The notes under the pieces were generated by a model. It was not told where the DNA came from, made no database searches, and saw only the letters and a list, made by a program, of their open reading frames with translations. Made by a program: the position numbers and the translations under genes. DNA of 64,000 bases from Turbatrix aceti (lineage: Eukaryota > Nematoda > Chromadorea > Rhabditida > Panagrolaimidae), in assembly GCA_963969345.1 (NCBI GenBank), contig OZ017766.1, forward strand, positions 10,602,001 through 10,666,000, read 5' to 3'. Positions within the stretch are counted from its first letter, which is position 1, and each line of letters opens with the position of its first letter. Of this stretch, positions 1 to 11,221 are shown in pieces.

Positions 1-2617
1 TAATTTGGTTGTTCTTTGAGCTTGCTATTTTTTAGGCTTACGAAAATAGTAAATAAATTTTACGTAAAAAACTAATCCAAAAAAAAATATTGATGCGATT
101 AATAAAATTTTTATTTATTTTTTTTTGTTTGGATTTAAATTTTACAAAATAAAAAAAACTGTCATCATTGAGCTTTAAAAAATTAAAAATGGCTGTATTC
201 AATCAAAAATAAATATTTCATTCAACCAACAAAACTAAAAAAATGTAAATCCGTATATTATATTTTTTTTTCAATTTTATTTTAAAAGGTTCATTGAGAG
301 CACCAACCATTCAGAATCAGAGCGCAAACACACCGAACACAACAAATTGTGCTGCTACTACCTACGACGACTTTGGTCAGGCATCATGATCAGCGAAAAA
401 ATCGAAGAGAGAAAAATAAGAAATGACACGTACACGTACGCAGTCAGCACCTAAACTCTGGTCTGGAGCAACCGACCGACCAAGCGAACAGAAAATGAAT
501 GCATGCATGCAGGCTGGCTGACGGGATGGCTCGATAGTACAAACGACACCCTAATTCGTTGATAGAAGAAGAAGAAAAAAAAAGGATAAATTGTCTCAAT
601 CGGGTCTAAAATTTGTCTCGACTTGATAAAAAAAATTTGAAATGCGTTTTTTTGTAAATTTTTTTAATTTTAAATTTTGTAAAAACGTATGTGAACGAAA
701 GAAAGTCTAGAAATTTGACTCAAATAAAACAAATTTTTGTTCATTTAAAAAAAAGTAAAATTAATTTTAAAATATTTTTTTGAAAATGCAAAAAAAAATG
801 TTACAAAAAACAAATTTTATAATTTATTTTTTTTAAAGCCAGGCTAAATATGATATAATATAAAATTTGTTTTTCGCATTTTTTGGTATTTTCAAAAAAT
901 ATTTTAAAATAATTTTTAGTTTTTTTTTTATTGAACAAAAATTTTAACAAAAATTAACAAAATTTGTTTTTTGTTTTTTCACATTTTAGATCTGCTAAAA
1001 GCGTCTGCGAAATGAAAATTACGATTCAAAATGTAAACAATTATAAAAATAATCTATTTAAATTTTTTTAGATTAAAATACTTTTTATATTTTGCATGCA
1101 ATCTTCGAAAAAAAAATTTCTGCACTCAAATACAATTATTCTTTTATTTACTAAAACTCCAAATTGAATGCACAAACACCTATTTATAATTTTCAAAGAC
1201 CTAGTTAACGGTAAATTGTACGAAGCCGTTGGGTGGTAATCCAAAGTCCACCAAGTGCCACTACGATGCACTTTTAAATACGACTGATTAATCACTGTCA
1301 CAAAAATTGTAACCATAGAATTGAAAAATTAGAGCAAATTAATTTTTTTTTCATCAACATTAAAAAAAAAGCACTATTTATGTATAAAAAAAATGGTAAC
1401 GTACGCTCACGTTCACCAAATTAAAAAGAAGATTGAAAAAAAGGAAAAAACTGAACTTTGGCTAAAGTGTTCCTGTTACGTTACGCGGCCGCCCCTGCCT
1501 GTCCAACCGGAAAAAAAAAGGTAGGCAGGTACATAATGTATGTACGCTTACGAGAGTGCGAGATTGAATGAATGAACGAACGAACAAACGAAAAAGAATG
1601 TTTACTACAGCTGAAAAATTATCAGCAAAAAAACTCAACGATTGAAAGGAGAGAAAAAAATGTTGGTTCATTGAATTGTCAAAGTCAAAGATCAGGAAGG
1701 GAGAAAAAAAATGGAGGTACTTCACTTCGAAGGATGAAGAAAAACGTGCTTTTGCAAAAAAAAACTGAGAAATCAAAACAAGAAAAAATATCGTTAGTCA
1801 CAAAAAAAAACCAAAATAACGAATGTTATTTTTAAAAATGAACACAAAGTATAGTAAATAATAAAAAAAAGTTCCAAAAACGTTACTTCCAAAAAAAAAA
1901 TTATTATTCGCAAAAAAAACTATTTATAATAACAAAATGAAAAAAAATATCGTTACTCGCAAAATTAAAAGCAAAAAAATAGCTCCATAAAAAGTTATCT
2001 GAATACGATAAATTTTTGAATTCTGCCCCTTTGTCGTTTTTTTTCGTGCAACTGCAAAAAAATACAAAAAAACCTATAATTTGCAAAAAGTGAGGTTGTA
2101 ACGCTTTTTTTGAACGTAATAATGTTGAACGTAATAAAAATTCAAAAAGTAACGTAAAAAGCAAAAAAAATATTACTCGCTGAATCGAAAATAATAAAAA
2201 AGCAACTTTTGAATGTTACTCGGCGCACCTAAAGTAACAAAATAGGCTCAATTCGTAAAAAGTGAGGGAACAAAAAGACGCAAAAAAGTAATTGGTGAAA
2301 ATTGATCCAATAAAATAGCGATTTTCAAAAATGCCGTGAGAAGTAAAAATTATCGTAAAAAAACATTTTTATAAAAAAAATGTAAAAAAAACTAAATTGG
2401 CAATTTTCATACTTTGCCAAAAATTTTTTGATTGCGTCAAAAATCGCTTTGCAAAAACGAAAAAAAATCAAATTTCCAAGTCTGCCAGGAAACAAATTGC
2501 ATGAGTGTGCATAAATATGTACTAGTTGAAAGGGAAAAGTTGAACACGCAGAGTACACGCAAACGCGCTGAAGAAATGTGGGAGGTAGTATCAGAGCACA
2601 GAGCCCAGCCGAGCCCG

Positions 2618-2647
<30 letters not shown>
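2618..2647 (+). repeat. (GACCAC)5 hexamer microsatellite
   Basis: Five perfect head-to-tail copies of GACCAC. Overlapping ORFs on both strands read as alternating His-Asp, Arg-Pro or Val-Val and are by-products of the repeat. Confidence 0.9.
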
Positions 2648-2648
<1 letters not shown>

Positions 2649-4221
2649 GTCGGAAGAAGACAAACAGCGTGGAGAAGAAGAAAAAAGAAAGGAAGAAAGG
2701 AAGGGAAGCAAAAAAAAGAGAGAGAGAACAGAAGAGAAACTCCGAGCAACACCCGACCGATGGATGATAATGATGATGGCCCGTGGGTAGGCATAGGTGC
2801 GTGATCGTTGATCTACTCAAAAAGAATTGTCATCATCACCAGAGGGGTAAAATAACACTGCTGCTGCTGACTGCACCCGGGGAAGAAGCAAGCAAGCAAA
2901 AGCCGTCAGTCACATGGCGCAACATGCTGCCTGCAACTTGGACTACATGAACTCCGTTAGGGTTCAAAAATTAAATGTGAAACGCAAAACGATTTTCCAT
3001 CAATCAAAGGCACTGCAAAATGAAGGATTCAGGAAAAAAATCGACCGTAAACACAAATCAATGAGAAAAAAAAAGATGCTTCAAAATGTTGTAAAACTCG
3101 TTGAAATATTTTTGCAAATTGCACGTTTTGCAGAGCAACTTTTTTCGTGGCGAGAACCGTGAAAATGCTGAATTGCGAAAAATGAGTTTTCGGTATTTTT
3201 TGCGCTAGTTCTTTGTTTTCTGTTTGTGTTTTGTGCTCAAAATTACAAAAAAAATTGATTTTTGGCAATCGTAACTCTGTCAGCTCATATCTGAACTCTG
3301 TTAGCCCTACTTTTTGAAATTTTTTTTACATTTTTAAAAAAATTTAAAAAAAATTCCCTGGCACGTTCATTCATCAATTAGTCGAATTCAATTATTTTAT
3401 AATATTTTTGCATAAATTATCCTAATTAAAAAAAAAATATATATAATAAAAAGCAGTTTATACATATATGTATTTATGTAAAATTTATATATATAAAATT
3501 TATATATACATATACATATATAAATTTTTTGAGGACACTTTTGTAGCACTGTATGTCGGTTTTAATCGGATGGATACTCGGGCTTTCATGACAAATTCCT
3601 GCAGTGCAAAACTGAAATACCAAAAATAATTTTTTTTTTCAGTTTTGACAATAGCACAAACTAACCAACAAAATTTGAAAAGACGAACAGGTACGTTGAC
3701 AAGTGCAACTGTTCCAGTATCGGATTATTCCAGTTGGCATCGCTTATCCACAATCATGATTCCAGCCTAAAAGTTTCTGTCTATTATCCAGTTTACTTCT
3801 AGGTCGTCGTCGTGGTCGAAAGGGTTAGGTGAGTTTCGGCGACCTTGATCCATCCGTAAAATAATAACATACATATATTTATAATATTTATATCGAAATA
3901 TTATTACATAAATAGTTAATCCGTGAAGCTTGTGCATCCAACGCGTTAGGCCATCACATGTGTGAATATATAGCAGTGACACCCGAAAACGCGGTGTAAT
4001 ATCAAAATCAGTATCCGGTCGTAATAATTTTTTCGGAACCTGACATGATTAATGTTTTAGTTTAAAATTATGAAAAACAATTAAGCAACGTAATTTTACA
4101 TACATTAGCTGTTATGAAGAAGCTTTCGTCGTATATATACGACATACATATGTATTTATGAGTAATAAATGTGTAAATGTGTAAAATGTGTAAAACATTC
4201 CCGGTCGACGCACCAATTGTT

Positions 4222-4262
4222 GGCAATACATACAAGGTATTGAATGTTTGTATGTATTGTCA
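4222..4262. repeat. imperfect inverted repeat (hairpin)
   Basis: Arms of about 15 bp (TGGCAATACATACAA and TTGTATGTATTGTCA, one mismatch) flank an 11-bp spacer. A shorter perfect palindrome, GTCGTATATATACGAC, lies about 90 bp upstream. These may be ends of a small transposable element, but no flanking target duplication was found. Confidence 0.55.
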
Positions 4263-4889
4263 GTTCTTACTCAGTCAGTTCTTACTTGTTGTTCTTTACG
4301 CACAATTTTGGTCCAACAAGGTGATGTCAGCTTCGCCGCTGCGACGTCGCTTCTGATTCACCGTTCCCAAGCGCCGGCGCTGACACCGGCGCCGAGCATG
4401 GTGAACGTACCAGACAAATGTCGCGAACGATAACATTTGTCAAGCGTACTACACATTTGATCGGTGTGTAATAATTGGAGTATTTTTGCTCTCCGGCAAG
4501 ATATTTAGCCTAACTTGATATTACGAATACTGTAAAAATGTTGTTTTTCTTTTTGTTAAGACATTTGAAGAAATGTCAGAAAATTGAATTTCAAGCACAT
4601 TTTTACATGACATTTTTATTGTTCAAGTTAATTTTTTTTGAACCGTTTCCTTGTTGTTGTGCAGAATGATAATAATATCAAACGTACCTAATAATATTTG
4701 TTTGCAAACAACTGTTCCAGGTGAAAAAACTATTGCTTCTCGAAAACATTTGCCAAGTACAGGTAGCGCAGAATTAGTTATTGCACTATTTATTTTACTT
4801 CCATGCCAAAATAATCAGTCAGCCGAACGCTAGAAAACTCTTTGACATACGTCATTCATCTATATTTTAAGTCAAAACTTTTTTTAATT

Positions 4890-7544
4890 ATGCCAACGTT
4901 TTTGGCAACATTTTTAAAATTTCTAATTTTGTTGTCTCTAATTTTGTTTATCCACGGAAAAGTTCCTATTCCACAGCGACCAAAGCCGTATACCGAGCTT
5001 GTGTGCCCAGATGAAGATTGGAAACTTTTTGATTCAGAGGGATATTCCAAGTGCTACAAGTTTTATCGACCAGAAAATTTTTCAAGATGTGAAATACCGA
5101 ATTGGTGCAAGGCTCTTCACGAATCGTCGCTTCCTGTTTCTATTTTGTCAATGGAGGAAAAAATTTCGCTTGGTCGGTATCATTTTTTGGCAAATTTAAA
5201 AACTTGACTCAAAGTTGCATTTTTTTGCAAATAAAAAATATAAAACAAATGTAAAAAATTTCTTTTTTTCTTAATTTTAATATTAAAAAAAAAATCACAT
5301 TAAAAATTTTTTTTAAAAATTAATCTTCATATTAAAAAAAAATTTTTAATTAAAAAAAAATAAAATAAAATAAAACTAAATAAAGATAAAAAATAGTAAA
5401 AAAATAATTTTATGATTTAGAAAAAACGCAACTATTATAACTTAAATCAAAATATTTTTCAGACTTCCATTTCGGTATCTTTGCTACGGGAATGCACGTT
5501 CCCTGTCGCAGCCGCGGCATCAGAAAACCCAACGGAAGATACAAATTTATAAACGCCAACGGATCACCTGTCGTTGTGCCGTTTAAAAGTCCAATCAAAG
5601 ATTACAAATACAATGACAATAGCAGTCTTCGGGAAGGCATTTTGGCTTCAAACAACTATCAAAAAAGTCTTACTGCATCTGACAGATTTCACCTAAGCGA
5701 GGCCATAATTGCCGACATTGTTTGTGAGATCGTTCTTCCCCTGAAACCTATCAATGGATTATGCAATCAGAGTTAGTTTTTTTTTTGTTATCAGGTTTTT
5801 AATACCAGAGATGCAGATCAGATTATTTTGCTCATGATCTGATCTGGATTATCTGCAATCTGATCTGATATACCAGTGATCTGATATGAATTATCTGCTA
5901 TCTGATCTGATATACCAGTGATCTGATCTAGATTATCTGTGATCTGATCTGAGTCAGATCTGATCTGATCTGATCTGACTCCACCCAGCCCAAAATCTCG
6001 GAATTTAGGGTTCAGGTTCCCGAGAACACTGGTTTCGACGCGAAAAGTGAAAAATAAATTGTTTTTTGTTGAAAACTATCATATTCTAAATTTTTACTGA
6101 TCTGATCTGAATTATCTGTGATCTGATCTGGATTATCTGTGATCCGATTCGAATTACACGTGATCTGATCTGAAGTATCTGTAATTTTGCCTGATCTGAA
6201 CTGATCTATGAACTGATCTGATCTGAAAAGTGATCTGATCTGAAAAGTGATCTGATCTGCCATCTCTGTTTAATACCACTTAACGATAGAAATCTTAATC
6301 TAAATTTAGTTTATTGGGTTAATTACAATTTGGCAACTATTGACGGCAAAACACTGTGCTTTCATCGCTCGGTATATTTGCCTACGATAAACATCGTCGG
6401 TGATGATTATCCTCAATACAACTCAGATTCGTCGTACATTAGTTATACCAGGGATCCGGACACTTTAACCGTAGTCATTCAAACTGCCTGCGATTTGACG
6501 GTAGCAAGTGTGATCTTGTTTATTGATTTTCCTATGTTGTGGTTTTTATGCACTGTAAGTTTTATATCTGATCAAAATAAATATTTATATCTAATATAAT
6601 TCAAATGTATTTAATAACAATTTTTTTTCATTTTTCAGAACAGAATTAAGTACACAAATAAAGAAACCTATTACTGGTTTTTGTTAAACATAATTTTTGC
6701 GCACATTGGTCAACTAACATTGACATTCAACTATTCACTATCAATTTTATTTAATATTTATACCACACGTGAAGTCGACAGTTCAGTAATGTTTAACGAA
6801 TATTATGTAACGATAACGCACAAAATGTATCAAAATACCGTATCCATCTTTCTGCAATTGTTGGCTTTCAGTCAATTTTTTGTATTTTTCTCTCCTCGAT
6901 GGAATCAACGGATTTTTGAGGGACACATGCTCTACTTATTATCTTTTTTTATATGGTTGTTAATCAACTCAGCAATTCTTTTAAGACTAATTACAGACGT
7001 AATATTGCCAAGGGTTGCCGATATTTTCATTGTCTTACGGTGGCAGAACTTTACAAGGATTAAGTTGTATTACATTTGTGTAAGTTTTTTAAAAGTTTTT
7101 AAAAGTTTCTTAATTAAAACATTTCAGATTGATTTATTTATATATCTGCGATATCGACATTTCATTTTTGTACCAATGAATATTCTTATTATCCTTGAAA
7201 TTTGTTTCAACATTAAATATCGATTCAAAAGTGGCCGCCATTTTTTTACGGTAATTCCTTGGACATCGGGAACCAGATACGCTAAAAGTGTAAAACGAAT
7301 TGTGATTCTGAGCATTGCAAACATTCCTTCGGCTTTTATTAAATTCAACTACTATACTCCAAACAGAGAACCACCATTTCCTCCTTTTGCATGGAGTTAC
7401 GTTGGAACGTTGGTATTCTTGCAAATGGGTTATCACATAATTACCATGCTTCCAACAATGTCATTATTATTATACGATTACGAACTTAGGAAATTTTTGA
7501 CAATCGTGTGTAAAGGAAAGTCTAACAAAATTCATGTTATTTGA
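4890..7544 (+). CDS. C-type-lectin-like ectodomain + seven-TM receptor-like protein
   Basis: Five exons keep one frame: 4890-5172, 5463-5771, 6310-6554, 6639-7079, 7128-7544 (1695 nt, 564 aa). The start was chosen at the ATG that opens a hydrophobic signal peptide of about 25 residues. Residues about 35-95 resemble the start of a C-type lectin-like domain (CPDEDW, then KCYKFY, then a WC pair), and exon 2 adds a further Cys-containing extracellular stretch. Exons 3-5 encode seven hydrophobic segments, the first at the end of exon 3 and the last near the C-terminus, with basic loops between. This suggests a serpentine-type receptor with a lectin-like ectodomain, acting at the plasma membrane; ligand and signalling are unknown. 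Intron 1 uses an unusual GTCGGT donor. Intron 4 is 48 nt and free of stops, so its retention would still leave an open frame. An AATAAA lies 30 nt past the stop. I recognise no named family, so the receptor role is inference. Confidence 0.72.
5798..6276. mobile_element. hAT-type MITE made of GATCTG-rich repeats
   Basis: A 463-bp insert (5806-6268) lies in intron 2 of the receptor-like gene. It starts CAGAGATGCAGATCAG and ends with the inverted counterpart CTGATCTGCCATCTCTG, giving terminal inverted repeats of about 16 bp with one extra base. An exact 8-bp direct repeat, TTTAATAC, flanks it at 5798-5805 and 6269-6276. An 8-bp target duplication and CAGRGATG ends are hallmarks of hAT transposons. 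The interior is a degenerate tandem array of GATCTGATCTG-type units around a short unique core at about 5980-6060. There is no transposase frame, so it would be non-autonomous. Confidence 0.82.
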
Positions 7545-8275
7545 CATTTTTTAAAACTGTTGTTTTTGTGAAAATAAAACATAAACGCATTCATAAAACT
7601 TTTATCTCCGCAAAAAAAAACTAAATTGAAAAGATCTTTTGCTGCTTTTTTAAAACTAGCGCTTGAACTTGTATTTATTTACACCTCCTGCAGGTGCACC
7701 TGGTCAACCAACTTTTTTTCGTGATGAGAACCGTGGAATTCAAGAATTCAAAAGTTTGTTTTGTTTTTGATGTTTTTTTTATTCTTCGCTATCTGAACGT
7801 TTTTTTGTTCTGTGCTTTGCTTCTTGCAATATAATAAACTTGATAATGTTGAGTAAAAAAATGCGATCATTTTTTTAACAATGATATAGTATTTATTGGG
7901 TTTTTTTCAGACTAACAATTTTTAGTGCATACGAACTTTTTTTTCTCAAATCGCTTGTGCAGTTGCGCGGAAAAAACAGAAAAAAAATCTACCGAGATCG
8001 CAACAAAAAATCCCCGATTTTCGAAAAAAACTTGTCTCTGGTTCTCGAAGCAAAATTGGTTTTTCCACGTCCAAAAAATGCCACCGTTTTTGAGTCAAAA
8101 TATTTTTAGAAAAAAAATCTGGGGTTTTTGATACAAAAATTTCTCGGTGGGGTTTTCAAGGTGATTTTTCTTTGCGCACGTGCCAAAAAAATAATTCTTG
8201 TCTCTCGAAGTGAAATTTTTCTTTCGTGTATGATAAATCTTTTTTCAAATTTTTTTATGCTGAATATCGTATTCC
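7545..8275. other. intergenic; no gene seen
   Basis: Contains the poly(A) signal of the upstream gene (about 7574) and a copy of the TTTTTTTCGTGATGAGAACC repeat near 7710. The segment from about 8190 to 8275 is nearly identical to sequence upstream of GH31 gene B (about 13221-13318). I found no convincing signal-peptide exon for GH31 gene A here. Confidence 0.5.
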
Positions 8276-8294
8276 AGTCCTCGTTGCACCAAAA

Positions 8295-11221
8295 ATGTCG
8301 ATCAAAATCGGCAGCGGCGAGATTTCCGCCAATGGCAAACGAGTCGACTTCGGCCTTTCGTCTTCCTTCTCACTCACCCTCTACATCGCCGAAACCCTCC
8401 CTAACGCTTCCCACATCACGTCAATGCACGCTGACACCGACGGCAACGACTGCGTCATCGTCGAATTCGACGGCGGGCCCACGAAACTCGTCATCACGCT
8501 GGAAAAATCCGTTTCCCTCCATTATTATCATTTTTCATGGACGACCGGTCGCGAAGTTCTCGCAGATACCGTCTACCTCGGTGACCTTACCTCTACCCAG
8601 TGGTACGGTGGCCCCATAGTCTGGCAAGACTCCTGGCCCTTGTTGAAACGGAATCCCGAAGGCTACGAAATGACGCCACACGTCACAACCGAAATTTTTC
8701 AGTTACCTGTGTCTGGATGGGATCGATACTGGCTGTGTTCTGCTAAAGCTGCCATCGTTGTTCCGGATGCCGTTCCTTTATGGACAAAACTTTCGTTTAA
8801 TGGATATTTAAATTTACAGGCAGAGTATAAATCCTATTTTGAGGGTTACAAAAAAAATAGTGATACTCTCCTAAATTATACAATTGTTCTTCCAACTGAT
8901 CCAGAATCCATGTCGTTGGCTGAATTTCATTCCGCAGTTTCCAAAATTTATCTTGGGAATTCAAAAAATGTGTTTGATACCGCGTTGATTGAAAAACCGA
9001 TTTGGACTACTTGGAACAAGTATGGAAGGGATGTTAATCAACAACAGCTTGTCGAGTATGCGGATCTGATCAAATCTCATGGATTTCCGGTATCGACCAT
9101 CGAGCTGGATGACGCTTGGTGTTCTGCTTACGGTGATTATGAGGTAATTTTATCAGTTGAACAAAAAATGGTCTTAACACGAAAAAAGACAGTTTTCGAG
9201 TCAAGTCCTAATTTTTTAGATTTTGAAGTTTATTATGAATGTGAATTTTTAAAAATTTGCGATTTGTGTTTTAAGATACAGTAATCATCATTTTTCAAAC
9301 ACGAAAAATAGATTTTCGCGTCGAGAACAGGGAACGCATGCAAAAAAAATTTTGTAGTTTTTTGAACAATGTCGTATTTTTTTTCTAGTCATTTTTTTCA
9401 TTTTGAAACGCTTTTTTCACTTTTTAGATGTTTTTAGCGAACTTTAAAAGCAAAAAAATACAAGAAAATATTTTTTTTTGTTTTTTTTGAAATTTGAGCC
9501 ATTTAAAAAAATGAAACCTAATTTCTCAAAAAAAAAATTAAAAAAATACCGTTTTTTTGCAGATCGACAAAGTCAAGTTCCCCTCCATTGATCAAGTAAT
9601 TTCCAAACTAAACGCTCAAAACATCCGCCTAACTGCCTGGGTTCACCCATTTATCAACGTCGAAAGTAAAAATGGTCAAAACACAGATCTACACAAATAT
9701 TACGTCCAATCTCAAGAAAAAGGCAAACCCGTCGTAACCAAGTGGTGGAACGGTAACGGATACCTGGTTGACTTTACCAACCCTGAAGCTTACGATTGGT
9801 ATAAATCCGCCCTAAAAAACCTTCAATCAAAATATGGAATCCACAGTTTTAAATTTGACGGTGGAGAAGCATTTTTTCTTCCTCCAGGATTTAAATTAGC
9901 AAATTCGTCCGGAACCCCAGATGACTACTGTAAAGCTTACATGCGATTAGTTTACGAATTTGGACCATCTGTCGAAAGTCGCGTTGGCCATGGCACACAG
10001 GAAATTTCTTACCTGATACGAACTTTTGATCGAATGGCGAATTGGGCGGATTTCAAAACTGTTCTTCCGATTGCACTTCACTTTTCGCTGTTTGGTTATT
10101 ACTGGAATTTACCTGATATGATCGGAGGGATGCGGCAAAACGATGCACGCGATTCGGAGCTGTATATTCGATGGGTACAGGTTTGTAATGTTTTGTGAAT
10201 GAGATTTCAAAAATATAACGAAATATTACAAAACGCATGCAAAAAAATTTGGTATTTTTCTCAAAAAAGTAAAAAAAATTATTTTTTGGAAAAAAATTTT
10301 ATTTTGCTCATAAAAACCTGAAAATATAATTTTTCTACGAAATATCAAAAAACTAATGAGGTTCGAGCCTTGTGTTTCGGAGTCTTTAGAACTTCTAGAA
10401 TTTAAAAAAATTTTTTTATATTTTTTTTTATTTTTTTAATTCAAAAATTTCTAAAAAAAACCAAAAAAAAGAATTAAAAAAAATTTTTTTTACATTGAAA
10501 AAAAAATTCTAAACATTCTAAAAATTTCTAAAAATTTTCAAATTTTTAGTTTTTCAAAGTTTTTTGTTGACTTTTTTTTCTAAAAATTAAATACATAGTT
10601 TTCCTAATACCCACGCTAAAATCAGGATTAAACTTTGTTTGGTTTGTTTATTCATACCGAATTTTTTTTCAATGAAATTTTTTTTTACAGTAGAACGTAT
10701 CTCAAATTTAAAATTTATTTGTTTTAAATTTACCCACTTTTTACAATTAATTTGTCCCTTTTTTAGCTCAACGCTTTTCTTCCCGTGTTACAATTCAGCG
10801 ATGGTCCTTGGGACTTTCCCGAACCTGAAGTTGTCAAAATTACACGACAGGTTTTGAATTCCCGTGAAAAATATGTCCATTACATCAAAACTTCAGCTCA
10901 ACAATCTGTCGATAAATCTGTTCCTCTTATACGGTAAATGATATTTATTTTTAAAATGATTTGATCTGTTTTATTCTCAATTTTTTTAGACCTCTCTGGT
11001 GGCATTTTGACACTCCTGAAGCTCACAATTGTGATGACGAGTTTTTCGTCGGCGATCGTTTCCTCGTAGCCCCTGTCATCGACAAAGGAACTCGCGAACG
11101 TCAGGTTATTCTTCCCCCTGGGTCGTGGAAGGACGACCAGGATGTTGTTCATTCTGGTGGACAAATAATTAGTATCGATGCACCTCTCGATCGTTTGCCG
11201 TATTTTTGGCGTGAAGAATAA
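8295..11221 (+). CDS. GH31 family glycosidase A (MYORG-like)
   Basis: Exons 8295-9143, 9563-10180, 10767-10933 and 10990-11221 join in frame to 621 aa. GH31 enzymes hydrolyse alpha-glycosidic bonds; this subgroup resembles MYORG, a secretory-pathway membrane-linked glycosidase. The N-terminal beta-rich region contains WYGGP, SGWDRYWLC and IEKPIWTTWNK. The barrel then has IELDDAW, WVHPF and FKFDGGE, where D382 aligns with the family nucleophile. D439 in RTFDR is the likely acid/base by position. YYWNLPDMIGG closes the barrel and FFVGDRFLVAPV is in the C-terminal sheet domain. The ATG used is the first in frame but gives no signal peptide. A splice acceptor (TATTCCAG) sits just upstream, so a missed upstream exon is possible. 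It differs from B and C in having DGG instead of DAG after the nucleophile and one residue less before HGTQ. An AATAAA overlaps the stop codon. Confidence 0.88.

Larger units (their letters stand above)
1..4889. other. AT-rich intergenic region, no gene found
   Basis: Dominated by A and T runs. The ORFs present are short, lack domain-like composition and do not join through splice signals into a longer frame. It holds a (GACCAC)5 hexamer array, a hairpin near 4.2 kb and copies of two dispersed repeat families (about 0.96-1.07 kb and 3.10-3.27 kb), listed separately. Somewhat more GC-rich patches at 300-550, 2550-2900 and 4320-4440 could be promoters or repeat ends, but nothing identifies them. 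Confidence 0.6.

Noticed and set aside
2325..2820. Overlapping ORFs on both strands with His-Asp, Arg-Pro or Ser-Trp repeats
   Set aside because: Created by the (GACCAC)5 array and A/G-rich flanks; no splice or domain support.
8128..8619. Pro/Ser/Thr-rich ORF overlapping GH31 A exon 1 (same at 13267-13689)
   Set aside because: Out-of-frame reading of the GH31 coding exon.
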